64,000 bases of DNA, taken from the NCBI GenBank assembly GCA_002483445.1, contig DLHY01000030.1:138371-202370 (forward strand). Direction: 5' to 3'. Every line of letters begins with the position of its first letter. Within the stretch, counting starts at the first letter, position 1. Both the position numbers and the translations under genes were made by a program. This document shows, in pieces, positions 1 through 8,416 of this stretch. Source of the DNA: Blastocatellia bacterium UBA7656 (GTDB lineage Bacteria; Acidobacteriota; Blastocatellia; UBA7656). Below the pieces are notes generated by a model, which was not told where the DNA came from, ran no database searches, and worked only from the letters and a program-made list of their open reading frames with translations.

Positions 1-477
1 GTTTACGCGGAACTTCGTCGCATGGCCGCTTCTTATCTCAGCCGCGAGCGACGCGATCATACGCTTCAACCTACGGCGCTCGTCAATGAGTCGTACCTCC
101 GGCTCATCGATCAACAGCGAGTCAACTGGCAGAATCGCGCGCAGTTTTTCGGCATAGCCGCCCAGATGATGCGGCGCATACTCATCAATCACGCAAACGA
201 GCGCGTGGCCGCCAAACGCGGAGGCGGCGCGATCAAGGTATCGTTGAGCGAAGCAGAAAACGAAATCGATATAAGTGACGCAAGCCTTCTTGCGCTCGAC
301 GAGTCCTTAAAGCGGCTCTCAGAGCTTGATCCGAGGAAGAGCCGGATAATCGAGTTGAAATTCTTCGGCGGCCTAACCATCGCTGATATCGCTGAAGTGA
401 TGTCGCTCTCTCACGCTACAGTAGAGCGCGAATGGACTCTCGCGCGCGCGTGGCTCCACCGCGAGATGCAGAGGTAG
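1..477 (+). CDS. ECF-type RNA polymerase sigma factor (5' truncated by window edge)
   Basis: The reading frame is open from base 1, and an internal Met at base 22 is not the true start: the residues before it (VYAELRR) match the usual N-terminus of this family, so the gene begins outside the window. The visible part has the region 2 signature (HTLQPTALVNESYLRL, then FFGIAAQMMRRILINHA) and region 4 (RIIELKFFGGLTIADIAEVM, an HTH for the -35 box). This is the acidobacterial/planctomycete Sig-70_X6 type of ECF factor. No anti-sigma gene follows; the next gene, two bases downstream, is a Ser/Thr kinase. In related groups such a kinase controls the sigma factor by phosphorylation, which here is only an inference from adjacency. 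Confidence 0.93.
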   Translation, partial: VYAELRRMAASYLSRERRDHTLQPTALVNESYLRLIDQQRVNWQNRAQFFGIAAQMMRRILINHANERVAAKRGGGAIKVSLSEAENEIDISDASLLALDESLKRLSELDPRKSRIIELKFFGGLTIADIAEVMSLSHATVEREWTLARAWLHREMQR

Positions 478-479
478 AG

Positions 480-3221
480 ATGACTCCTGAACAATGGCAA
501 CGAGTCAACGATCTCTTTTACGCCGCGCTCGAACGCGACCCCGACCAGAGGCTTGAGTTTTTGCTCCAATCCTGCGTGGACGACGTCGAGATTCTCCGTG
601 AAGTCGAATCGCTTCTTGCCGCTCATCACCGGGCCGACACTCTCACGGGCGGACAGGTTTTTCAAAAAGCCGTCCGCGTCATCGCCGACGAAGAACCCGA
701 TTCAATCGCGGGAAACCGAATCGGCCCCTATCGCATAATCCGCGAGATAGGTCGCGGCGGGATGGGCGCAGTCTACCTGGCCGAACGCGATGACGATGAG
801 TATCAAAAGCAGGTCGCAATAAAACTCATCAAGCGCGGCATGGATTCAGATGCTATCCTTCATCGCTTTCTCAGCGAGCGGCAGATACTTGCTCGCCTCG
901 ATCACGCGAACATCGCCCGCCTGCTTGACGGAGGGACGACTACGGACGGACGGCCCTACTTCGTGATGGAGTACATCGAAGGTCAGCCGATAGACCGTTA
1001 CGCGGACGAGCGCAAATTATCGATCACGGAACGGCTCGCGCTCTTTCTTGAGGTCGCGGCGGCTGTCGAGCATTCGCATCAACATCTCGTAGTGCATCGC
1101 GATATAAAACCGAGCAACATCATCGTCACATCGGGCGGCTCGCCGCGGCTTTTAGATTTCGGGATAGCGAAGATAGTCACGCCTGAGACAGGAATTGCGG
1201 AGACGCGCTCCGCAAAAGGGTGGATGACGCCTGAATACTCAAGCCCCGAACAGTTGAGGGGCGAGGCTATTACTACGGCGACTGACGTGTATTCGCTCGG
1301 CGTCGTTTTGTATGAACTGCTCACGGGGCGTTCGCCTTATCGATTCGAGAATCGTTCGCCCGCCGAATTGGCCGAGTTGATATCGAGCGACGACCCGCAG
1401 CGACCATCTACGGCAGCCGTTCGCATCTCTCCGGTCACGGCGCGAGATGATGCGCCGACACAGATTTCGCCTGATGTGATAAGCGAGTTTCGCGACGCCA
1501 CGCCTGAGAAATTGCGCCGACGGTTGAGCGGAGACTTGGACAACATCGTGCTGATGGCGATGAACAAGGAAAAGGAATCGCGATACGCTTCGGTCGCCGC
1601 GCTGGCCGACGACATTCGCCGTCATCTCGAAGGCCGCACGGTTATGGCGCGCAAGGCGACCTTTGCATATCGCGCATCGAAGTTCATTCGAAGAAATAAA
1701 ATCAGTGTCGCCGCTGCCGCCTTAATCGCCCTCACTCTGATTGGGAGCAGCATCCTTACCGCATGGCAGGCCCGCCGGGCCCGACAGGCGCAGGCCCAGG
1801 CCGAGCGCAGTTTCAATGATATGAGATTTCTGGCGCAGTCGGTCTTCTTCAATTATCACGACCGAATAAGCGATCTGCCCGGCTCGACTCCGGTGCGCGA
1901 ACAGATCGTCAGCGATACGCTCGATTACCTCAACTCTCTGGCTGAACGCGGCAACCAGGATCCATTGCTTCAGGCGGAGATAGCCAATGCTTATGAGAAG
2001 CTCAGTTCGATTCAGGGAGGCCGTGGGCTTGCCAATCTCGGCGACACCGCCGGGGCGGTCGAAAGCCTGCGAAAATGCTTGCAGATTCGTCAGTCGCTTT
2101 TAGCGGCAAATCCCGGTGACTCTGATATTCGATTGAGTGCCGCAATAGCCCTTCGAAATCTCGCCGAACTGCTTGGCCAGAGGGGCGACCGTGAGGGCGC
2201 AGCGGAGAGTTATCATAACGCCGTGAGTATGTCCGAGGCACTCTTATCTATAGACGCAACGAAGACCGAATTTCTATATCAGGCGGCGATCAGCTACGGC
2301 TCGCTTGGAGATTTTCTGATCGCCAGGGGAGACTGGAAGGGCGCTCTGGAAAACGAGGAGAAGGCTCTCGCTTTATTCAAGTCGATCCCTCGGGATCATC
2401 CGCAAATAGAAGAGATAGATCGCTCGATAGGGATCAATCATCTGCTATCGGGTATGGCGATGAAGGGGCTGAACGATCTGGCCGGGGCTGGGGAGAGCCA
2501 TTCAAGAGCCATAGAGATTTTCACCGCGCTCTCCCGCAAGGATCCAACCAACGCGGATTATCGTCGTATGATTGCGGCCTCTTACTACTATCAGGGCGGC
2601 GCGCTTAAAGCCTGGGGCCGTCTGGCCGACGCGCTGGCGAGCTTCCGACGTTACGCAGAAATAGCCGAGGAGGTTTCGGCAGCCGATCCACAAGACGCAA
2701 CCTCGCTCCTCGATCGCGCGACCGCATACAGCGGGATCGGAGCGATACTCTTGAAGACCAGCCAGAACAGCGAGGCGCTTTCTTATATCAGGCGCTCGCT
2801 CGACATTAGCCGGCCTGTTTACGACCGTGACCCGGATGATTTGGACAAGCTGATGATTCTGATAGAAGGCATGGGTCTGATGAGCAAGGCTCTCGCTCAA
2901 GCGGGAAACATACAGGCTGCGGTGGATGAGAGTCGAAAGGCGATGACCGTCCTTGCCCGCGCGGACGAGAACTCAGAGCGCGCTGATCTGAGGGGCACCT
3001 GCGCTCTGGCTCTCAGGAATATAGCGGAGGCGTTCGAGGCCGCCGCCCGATCTTCAACGGGTCAGCGGAAACGAATGGGCGAAGAAGCGCGCGCTCAGTA
3101 TCAGCGATCTCTGGATATTCTTCTCGACATGCAGAGCAAAGGGACGCTTTCTTCGTCTGACGCGCCGTTGATCGAAGAAGCGCGTCAGGGCATTGCGCGA
3201 TGCGAATTGCTGATTCGATAA
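480..3221 (+). CDS. Transmembrane Ser/Thr protein kinase with C-terminal TPR repeats
   Basis: A Hanks-type kinase of 913 residues. A 48-base upstream extension inside the sigma gene is possible, but MTPEQWQRVNDLFYAAL is the standard N-terminus of this family and its ATG lies two bases after the sigma stop, so I start there. Visible motifs: glycine loop GRGGMGAVYL (about residues 91-100), ATP lysine in VAIKLIK (K115), catalytic HRDIKPSN (D208), DFGIAK (226-231) and activation segment TPEYSSPEQLRG. A membrane helix follows at roughly 405-430, then several TPR-like helical pairs to the end. A cytoplasmic kinase with an external TPR sensor is the usual topology. It is probably co-transcribed with the sigma factor. 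Confidence 0.93.
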   Translation: MTPEQWQRVNDLFYAALERDPDQRLEFLLQSCVDDVEILREVESLLAAHHRADTLTGGQVFQKAVRVIADEEPDSIAGNRIGPYRIIREIGRGGMGAVYLAERDDDEYQKQVAIKLIKRGMDSDAILHRFLSERQILARLDHANIARLLDGGTTTDGRPYFVMEYIEGQPIDRYADERKLSITERLALFLEVAAAVEHSHQHLVVHRDIKPSNIIVTSGGSPRLLDFGIAKIVTPETGIAETRSAKGWMTPEYSSPEQLRGEAITTATDVYSLGVVLYELLTGRSPYRFENRSPAELAELISSDDPQRPSTAAVRISPVTARDDAPTQISPDVISEFRDATPEKLRRRLSGDLDNIVLMAMNKEKESRYASVAALADDIRRHLEGRTVMARKATFAYRASKFIRRNKISVAAAALIALTLIGSSILTAWQARRARQAQAQAERSFNDMRFLAQSVFFNYHDRISDLPGSTPVREQIVSDTLDYLNSLAERGNQDPLLQAEIANAYEKLSSIQGGRGLANLGDTAGAVESLRKCLQIRQSLLAANPGDSDIRLSAAIALRNLAELLGQRGDREGAAESYHNAVSMSEALLSIDATKTEFLYQAAISYGSLGDFLIARGDWKGALENEEKALALFKSIPRDHPQIEEIDRSIGINHLLSGMAMKGLNDLAGAGESHSRAIEIFTALSRKDPTNADYRRMIAASYYYQGGALKAWGRLADALASFRRYAEIAEEVSAADPQDATSLLDRATAYSGIGAILLKTSQNSEALSYIRRSLDISRPVYDRDPDDLDKLMILIEGMGLMSKALAQAGNIQAAVDESRKAMTVLARADENSERADLRGTCALALRNIAEAFEAAARSSTGQRKRMGEEARAQYQRSLDILLDMQSKGTLSSSDAPLIEEARQGIARCELLIR

Positions 3222-3327
3222 ATATCGATTCGCGCGTGGCCGATTTAGCAAATCATGAATCTCCTCTCTTCCGGGATAGCGAACCGGCTGAGGTGTTTGA
3301 CGATGTCGCTGGAACCCTGAAACCCCA

Positions 3328-3858
3328 TTAAGGAGGTGTTGTTATACTCAGCAGGGTCATAAACTGCGCTTTTGTGGGTCGTAATCGTACAACCGTCGGC
3401 CAGCCTGTTGCCGCGTTTCCCAACAGGCTGGCCGACGGTTGTACGATTTTAGCCCCGTTGCCAGAAGCGCAAATTATGCCCGTTGGCAGTATATCAGGAA
3501 TACGCGGCTGGAGTTCCATGGCCTTAGGTATGTGAAAGGCGTACTGCTCGGAGAGGTCGAGCACAATGCCGTATTTTCGGTTGTAGGCGGCCTCAAGAGC
3601 CGCGACGCCCGCGAAAGCCCAGCAGGTGTCGCGACCTAACTGGTCATTTATCGGCGTCTGGTATTGCGCCAGAGAGTGCGAACTCTGCGCTGCGGCCTGG
3701 CTGTTGAAACAGACGATCAAGCAGAAAACGACCAGGGCGATGCTCAAAAGGTTCAGTTTCGTGCCGACCAGACTCATCTTATTGTTTATTTCCCTGTTCA
3801 TATATTCTTCTTTCCGATCAGCATTCCTGTCCGGTGCTTGTTTGAAGTATGCTTTCAT
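3328..3858 (-). pseudogene. Secreted papain-like cysteine protease, truncated by a palindrome
   Basis: After a signal peptide (hydrophobic LLSIALVVFCLIVCF, then AQS) the sequence enters a C1-type peptidase core: PINDQLGRDTCWAFAGVAAL contains the oxyanion Gln and catalytic Cys (CWAFA), followed by LDLSEQYAFH. The catalytic His and Asn regions never appear. Just after ASGNGAKI the frame runs into a perfect 28-bp inverted repeat (3383-3448) related to REP-like elements elsewhere in the window, then out-of-family residues and a stop. At 176 residues it is much shorter than a full C1 protease. It is probably a dead remnant. Upstream it shares a 73-bp segment with the 7608 gene. Confidence 0.6.
3383..3448. 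repeat. Perfect 28-bp inverted repeat, REP-like stem (R1)
   Basis: Bases 3383-3410 and 3421-3448 are exact reverse complements, separated by a 10-base loop. The stem contains ACCGTCGGCCAGCCTGTT, also present in composite repeats at 32.2 and 54.4 kb. It lies inside the papain-like protease reading frame. Confidence 0.9.
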
Positions 3859-3958
3859 GGCTTTACCCCGTTCTTTATTTGCGACCTGACTGTCACAAGT
3901 TAAATAAGATCATTCGTTGAATGCGCTCTCCGTTTGTTTGCTCAGAGCGTCCGTTTTG

Positions 3959-4031
3959 CTTTCAACCTGTAGCGAGCAGTTACTCGCTCACTTAATAACG
4001 CAGCAAACGCCGACGAATTCCCTCACCCTCC
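3959..4031 (-). repeat. Duplicated upstream segment, copy A
   Basis: About 73 bp closely matching 7784-7856, with only a handful of substitutions and one indel. Both copies have the same orientation and lie 100-180 bp upstream of minus-strand genes for exported proteins. A small inverted motif (GCGAG...CTCGC) is kept in copy A. It is either a duplicated promoter/leader or a mobile remnant. Confidence 0.75.
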
Positions 4032-4038
4032 GGGCGGG

Positions 4039-4229
4039 AAGGCAAAAGTAAAAAGTAAAAAGGCAAAGGGAAAAACGGGAAGCCGCAAAAACAACGCGCA
4101 GACGCGAAGATCGGAAAGCCAATCTTTCGCCGCGTCTCCCACTCGCTGTGTCCCTCCCCTGCCGCGTCGGGCGGGGCTGCGGCTCTGCGGTTTTTGCCTT
4201 TTACCTTTTAACTTTTGCCTTTTTTGCCT
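4039..4229. repeat. Heptamer-arm stem-loop (H1)
   Basis: The left arm (4039-4070) is built of 7-bp units such as TAAAAAG and GCAAAAG. The right arm (4191-4229) contains the complementary units. About 120 bp of GC-rich sequence separates them. Confidence 0.7.
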
Positions 4230-4330
4230 GCGTCTCAAAATAAATCAGCCTGAGACAGCAGTTGCGCTATCTCAGGCCGTGTGGATCGAGCCGCTGTGAT
4301 CGCCGGCTTTTCGCTGACAGGCTCTCTTCG

Positions 4331-5509
4331 CTAATTCGTGATATTAACCTCGCCCGAAGTCCCCCATCTCATCAATGTCACCGTCTTGCCGCTGAGGGGG
4401 CTGCTTTTTGACACGTGATTGTATGCGGGCTTGATGAAGATGAAGTCTCCATCCTGGGCAACCTCAACCGCCTTCCTGATTAACTGGCACGGAGAGTTGT
4501 ATGTGCAATCCTCATTGCTCGGGCTGGCGAGCGGATCGACGTATCGCGCCCCTTTGGTTATCAGGTTCGGCCTTTGGTTGCGCAGGCAGTACAATATGAC
4601 TTTGATCTGATCGGGAGTGAACTGGTCACGACACGGTCTGCCGGAGTAGGACATTATGTTCCTTGTCGGCGGGTTATAAGTGCCGCTACAGCCCGCCGGA
4701 GTCATGGCCGACTTGTCGTAGACACATGCCTGGTCCGCCTTATCGTTTAAGTCGGGATCGGCAGGAGTGTCGCATATAAGGTCACCTGCTTCCGCACAAT
4801 TGCTTCCGTTCGGACACTCTACCCCGCGATCAGTTTCATGAGTGTGGAAAAGATCGAAGTAATGTCCTATCTCATGAGCGAAGGTGGACGGATTGTACTC
4901 ATTGTCGTCCTTGGTGGCCGGATCATCTACGGCTCCCATTACCTTGATGTTCATCAGCACTCCCTGAATGCGTCTAGTCGAACGGGTTGACTCGCCGTTC
5001 AGGCCCGCAATGTTAGTGATGTAAACATTGATCGTGTGGCCGACAGGGTTGACCTGCCGCAGCGCGTCCCTTGCGGCCTTTTCTGCGTCGCTGTCGCCGC
5101 CCGGCAAATAATAGTGAGCAGTATCGTTGATGTAGTCGATTTCTCCATAGATGAAGAACTGAACGCCGACCGGTTGCCATATCCGGTTCAAGTCCTCCAT
5201 CGCCCGGTACAACGCGCTGAGCGCAAGCCCGCCATTCCTCTGACTGTTCCGCACGATGTGAATCGAAAGCGGTATGTAGTAAGGCGCGTCGGTCGGCGGA
5301 TCGAGCGCCTGCGCTTCGAGATTGAGTTCGCGGTTTTTTCGCATCTGCTTGATTCGGGCCATCGCTATCTCGAAGTCCTCCGCCGTAGCGGTCGTCCCAC
5401 ACTCCCTCATTTTACTTTGCTTACGCAAATTTATTTCCTGGGCCTTAGGTGCTGGCAAATATGCCAGCACCAGAATTATCAAAAGTATGAATGTTGATAG
5501 TGTACGCAT
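4331..5509 (-). CDS. Secreted M43 (pappalysin-like) zinc metalloprotease
   Basis: The start at 5509 is preferred over the in-frame ATG at 5545 because AAGGAG sits nine bases before it and it opens directly with a signal peptide (MRTLSTFILLIILVLAYLP). The zinc site is HEIGHYFDLFHTHE (HExxHxxgxxH) and the Met-turn is NIMSYSG, both diagnostic of M43 metzincins. Cys-rich segments between them fit the extracellular family. The last 75 or so residues (CQLIRKAVEVAQDGDFIFI) look like the start of a beta-helix domain and end abruptly, so the C-terminus may be shortened. The upstream gene ends 35 bases before this start, so the two are probably co-transcribed. Confidence 0.88.
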   Translation of the reverse strand: MRTLSTFILLIILVLAYLPAPKAQEINLRKQSKMRECGTTATAEDFEIAMARIKQMRKNRELNLEAQALDPPTDAPYYIPLSIHIVRNSQRNGGLALSALYRAMEDLNRIWQPVGVQFFIYGEIDYINDTAHYYLPGGDSDAEKAARDALRQVNPVGHTINVYITNIAGLNGESTRSTRRIQGVLMNIKVMGAVDDPATKDDNEYNPSTFAHEIGHYFDLFHTHETDRGVECPNGSNCAEAGDLICDTPADPDLNDKADQACVYDKSAMTPAGCSGTYNPPTRNIMSYSGRPCRDQFTPDQIKVILYCLRNQRPNLITKGARYVDPLASPSNEDCTYNSPCQLIRKAVEVAQDGDFIFIKPAYNHVSKSSPLSGKTVTLMRWGTSGEVNITN

Positions 5510-5544
5510 GATGGTTATCTCCTTTTCAATATCCTTAGAGTTCA

Positions 5545-7608
5545 TTACTGGAGAGTGACCAGCACGAGGACCAGCCCTCGGCCTGACTTCAATCCGGTCA
5601 TCGCCTTGCCGATGATCGCGCCCTGAGCCTTCGACGCATTGGTCGCTTTCATAGCGTGGCCCGGCGTCGAAGAAGTCGTCAGAAGGTCGCCCGGCTCGAT
5701 TGCGCCCTGCGAAGCGTCAACCCAGCAGTAGACTCGTCCGCTCAACGCTACGGGGTGCTGGCCGTCGGCGAGCGTTCCCGCCTGACTCATCATCATTCCG
5801 GGATTGACTCCGCCCGCGCCGCTGATGATGCCTGCAACTCTTCGGTCGTAAGCCTCAGTTGCGAGCGTCAGCTTGCCAGGAGCAGCCGGATCAATCGAAA
5901 CCACCATGCCCGCTTCGACTTTCGTCGCCAGCGCTTCGCTGCTCGTCGCCGCCGTGTTGACATCGAAGTTTTCGGCGAAGTCAGAGCCGTTGGTGATGCG
6001 TAGCGCGCCCACTTCGACAACTCCGTCGGTGCCAATAGTGAGCCGGGCCTTGAAAGCTGTGCGGTCGAAGATCGCAAACTTTCCAGCCTCGCCAAAGACT
6101 CCGTTTTCCAGCGTCCAGACTCGATTCTCACCCCCGATGGTGCTGTTGAGGCTCAGAATTGCTCGCTCATTGGTGCTCTGAACTGATGACTCAACAAAAC
6201 CATCGCCCGTAACGAGAAGATTGCTGCCAATTACAGTTCGTCCCCAATCCCTGCCAAAATTCACGACGAGATCGCCGCCGTTATCCACTAAGGCGCGACC
6301 GGGATTGCCGCGACGGCCCGCATGACCCAGCCACAGATCATGGGCGCGGATGATCGCATTGTTACCGTCGATCACCATCGTATCCTCATCGTTCACTCTA
6401 AATACCAGTGGGTGAGCCGAGGTGGTGCCGATGTAACCGCCTGCGCCGGATGCCTGCACCAGAAGATTTACGCCGTTACCCTGAGCGATAGCTATACCAG
6501 CGTCGCCCGAGTTACTGGCGATCACTGCGTTCACGCGGCTCTGGTCTATCGAACTCGTGCCGGGACCAATATGAAGCTGGTTTTGCAGGTTTAGCGCCCC
6601 GATCCCGACCTGGCCCGCGGTATTGACAGTTATTCCACTTAATGGAGACGGAGGCCCGCCGTGGGGACCCGCCACTAATTTTAGTGTCGAGCCGTCAAAT
6701 CTGAGATCGGCCCTGGGTCCATTGGTGGAGCCGTTCTCGTTACGTGGACCCATCGCTATCGCCATCCCTAATTCCCCGTTGGGCGTGCTGAATGTAATGT
6801 CCCCTCGGTCTCCTCCTGGTGTCAGGAAGGTAGGGCCGTTGACGTGCAGCCGAAATCCGATTTGAGGAGTCGTCGTCCCGATGCCGACGTTGCCATCGAT
6901 TTCGGTGATCTCCGAAACGCCGATCTCTTCTTCAGAAATGAATTTGACGATCTGTCCTGCCACACCGGTCCCGGACAGCGACAATTCCGCCGATCCTGAC
7001 TTCTTATCCCTCTTTGCCTTGCCACTCTTCGCTCCGGGTTCGCCGCCGCGCTCCGCTTCGCCGCCGCGCTCCGTTCCACCTCGCTCGCTGTCTCTTTCAC
7101 GGCTCGGCGCACTAAGGCCAGCGACGGTCGCGGTCTCGTCGCGCGCTACGGTCAACTCTGTGCCGACGCCATTATCGTTCTGGCTCGTCACCCACAGCTT
7201 GTCCGTCGCGCTATCCCGGTCTTTGGTGCGATCTACTATGAAATGGCCGCGTCGCGCGCGCGCCGTCTCCGCTCCGGCTTCCTTGATCGAAAGCGTATAG
7301 GCATAAAGCCCGCTCTTGATCGCTTCTCCACTGGCGTTTTGCAACGCCCAGTTGATTTCCTGCTCGGTGATCGGGCCGCTGTCGTAGACCATCTCTCCCG
7401 TCTGATCGAAGATTTGCAACTGCATCTCCGAGACGGCCTTCTGCGCACTGAAGCGCACTTTTTCCTGCTGAATTATGATCGTCACATCCTGTGATATCGT
7501 GTTGGGTTGAGGTTCGCGCTGATTGTTTTGCGCCTGCTGCGCAAGGGCCATAGGCGCGCAAAGCAGTAGGCAAAGCATAATGGTAATGAAACGTTTTGTG
7601 GTACTCAT
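5545..7608 (-). CDS. Secreted tail-fibre-like surface protein
   Basis: 687 residues with a signal peptide (MLCLLLCAPMALAQ). The N-terminal part resembles a FlgD/FN3-like fold (MQLQIFDQTGEMVYDSG). A low-complexity linker rich in ERGG repeats follows at about 165-205. The middle has the VGIGTTTPQ...LHV pattern typical of phage-tail-fibre-like fibrous proteins. The C-terminal part (GSDFAENFDV... VCGRVYCWVD-like, PGDLLTTSSTPGHAM) matches a widespread uncharacterised domain in surface proteins of acidobacteria and planctomycetes. There is no S74 autoprotease motif. Its role is unknown, perhaps adhesion. The ribosome site GAAGGAGAG comes from the end of the repeat at 7614-7722. Confidence 0.8.
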   Translation of the reverse strand: MSTTKRFITIMLCLLLCAPMALAQQAQNNQREPQPNTISQDVTIIIQQEKVRFSAQKAVSEMQLQIFDQTGEMVYDSGPITEQEINWALQNASGEAIKSGLYAYTLSIKEAGAETARARRGHFIVDRTKDRDSATDKLWVTSQNDNGVGTELTVARDETATVAGLSAPSRERDSERGGTERGGEAERGGEPGAKSGKAKRDKKSGSAELSLSGTGVAGQIVKFISEEEIGVSEITEIDGNVGIGTTTPQIGFRLHVNGPTFLTPGGDRGDITFSTPNGELGMAIAMGPRNENGSTNGPRADLRFDGSTLKLVAGPHGGPPSPLSGITVNTAGQVGIGALNLQNQLHIGPGTSSIDQSRVNAVIASNSGDAGIAIAQGNGVNLLVQASGAGGYIGTTSAHPLVFRVNDEDTMVIDGNNAIIRAHDLWLGHAGRRGNPGRALVDNGGDLVVNFGRDWGRTVIGSNLLVTGDGFVESSVQSTNERAILSLNSTIGGENRVWTLENGVFGEAGKFAIFDRTAFKARLTIGTDGVVEVGALRITNGSDFAENFDVNTAATSSEALATKVEAGMVVSIDPAAPGKLTLATEAYDRRVAGIISGAGGVNPGMMMSQAGTLADGQHPVALSGRVYCWVDASQGAIEPGDLLTTSSTPGHAMKATNASKAQGAIIGKAMTGLKSGRGLVLVLVTLQ

Positions 7609-7613
7609 AGTTT

Positions 7614-7722
7614 TATCTCTCCTTCGAAAATGTACAGTAGGCTGCCAGCCTGCTGGTTCTCCACTTTTCGTACTTTCAGGGCGTCAACAGGCTGGCAGCC
7701 TGTTGTACGTCACGGACTCCTT
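7614..7722 (-). repeat. REP-like composite of two palindromes (R2)
   Basis: Read on the minus strand it begins near GGAGTC, has a palindrome AACAGGCTGCCAGCCTGTT, a spacer containing GAAAGTACGAAAA, a second palindrome CAGCAGGCTGGCAGCCT, then TACATTTTCGAAGGAG. The final AAGGAG serves as the Shine-Dalgarno of the gene starting at 7608. Confidence 0.85.
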
Positions 7723-7783
7723 TGTTAAGTTAGTGTCATTTATCAAATCTGCTTTCGGCGCTTGCCGAGAGCGTAAGTTCCTC

Positions 7784-7856
7784 TTTCAACCTGATCGCGA
7801 GCAGTTATTCGCTCACTTGATAACGCAGGAAACGCGGACGAATTCCCTCACCCTCC
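7784..7856 (-). repeat. Duplicated upstream segment, copy B
   Basis: Near-identical partner of 3959-4031 in the same orientation relative to its downstream minus-strand gene. See the finding on shared leaders. Confidence 0.75.
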
Positions 7857-7970
7857 TCGAACTTTTTTTGAATCTGTCTAATCCCGCTCGTTCGGAGACG
7901 GGCGGGCGGGAAAGTTTTCACCTGGCGAACGGAAGAGGTTCCTGTTTTCATTGCATCGAAGGAGAGAAGA

Positions 7971-8411
7971 ATGGATTTCGCTTCTCGATACAATCGGATG
8001 GTTTTGAAGCTGCTCGGCAGACGGCTCAAACGCGGGGATGGATCAAGCGAACGCGAAATTCGTGAAGCGGAAAAGCGGCTCAAGCTCCGCCTGCCTCGCG
8101 CGTTTCGCGACTATTACCGCGTGGCCGGAAATCTCGCGGAGTTGAACAAACAACACAATCAGCTTCTTGATCTTTCAGACCTCGTTGTTGAAGAAAATCA
8201 CCTTATATTTATGCATGAAGATCAAGGGGTCGTGAGTTGGGGCATCAGTATCGAAGACATATCAGTCGAAGACCCTGCGGTGTGGCAGCGCAACAACTCC
8301 GAGCCGGTCGAGTGGCACGCAGAAGATATGACCGTTTCTGAATTCATTCCAGCGATGCTTCTCTGGCAGTCAGGAGTGGATGAAGTCGAGGCGCGAGCGA
8401 CACGTTTTTGA
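7971..8411 (+). CDS. SUKH/SMI1-KNR4 family protein
   Basis: 146 residues. The pattern IREAEKRLKLRLPRAFRDYY ... NHLIFMHEDQGVVSWGI ... DPAVWQRNN ... SEFIPAMLLW is that of SMI1/KNR4 (SUKH) proteins. In bacteria these often act as immunity proteins against polymorphic toxins, although many solitary copies have no known target. AAGGAG lies shortly before the ATG. No toxin gene is adjacent. The gene is convergent with 8417-11086, with only five bases between the stops. It has no signal peptide, so it is probably cytoplasmic. Confidence 0.8.
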   Translation: MDFASRYNRMVLKLLGRRLKRGDGSSEREIREAEKRLKLRLPRAFRDYYRVAGNLAELNKQHNQLLDLSDLVVEENHLIFMHEDQGVVSWGISIEDISVEDPAVWQRNNSEPVEWHAEDMTVSEFIPAMLLWQSGVDEVEARATRF

Positions 8412-8416
8412 TCAGA

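Larger units (their letters stand above)
3859..4330. other. Intergenic region with two repeat types, no gene
   Basis: I see no convincing coding sequence here. The region holds a 73-bp segment (3959-4031) shared with 7784-7856, and a stem-loop with heptamer-built arms (4039-4229). The promoter of the minus-strand protease gene presumably lies between 3859 and about 3960. Confidence 0.6.
7609..7970. other. Intergenic region between divergent genes with repeats
   Basis: It contains REP-like composite R2 (7614-7722) and copy B of the duplicated segment (7784-7856). It must carry the promoters of both the 5545-7608 gene (minus) and the SUKH gene (plus), but I cannot place a clear -35/-10 pair. 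Confidence 0.5.
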
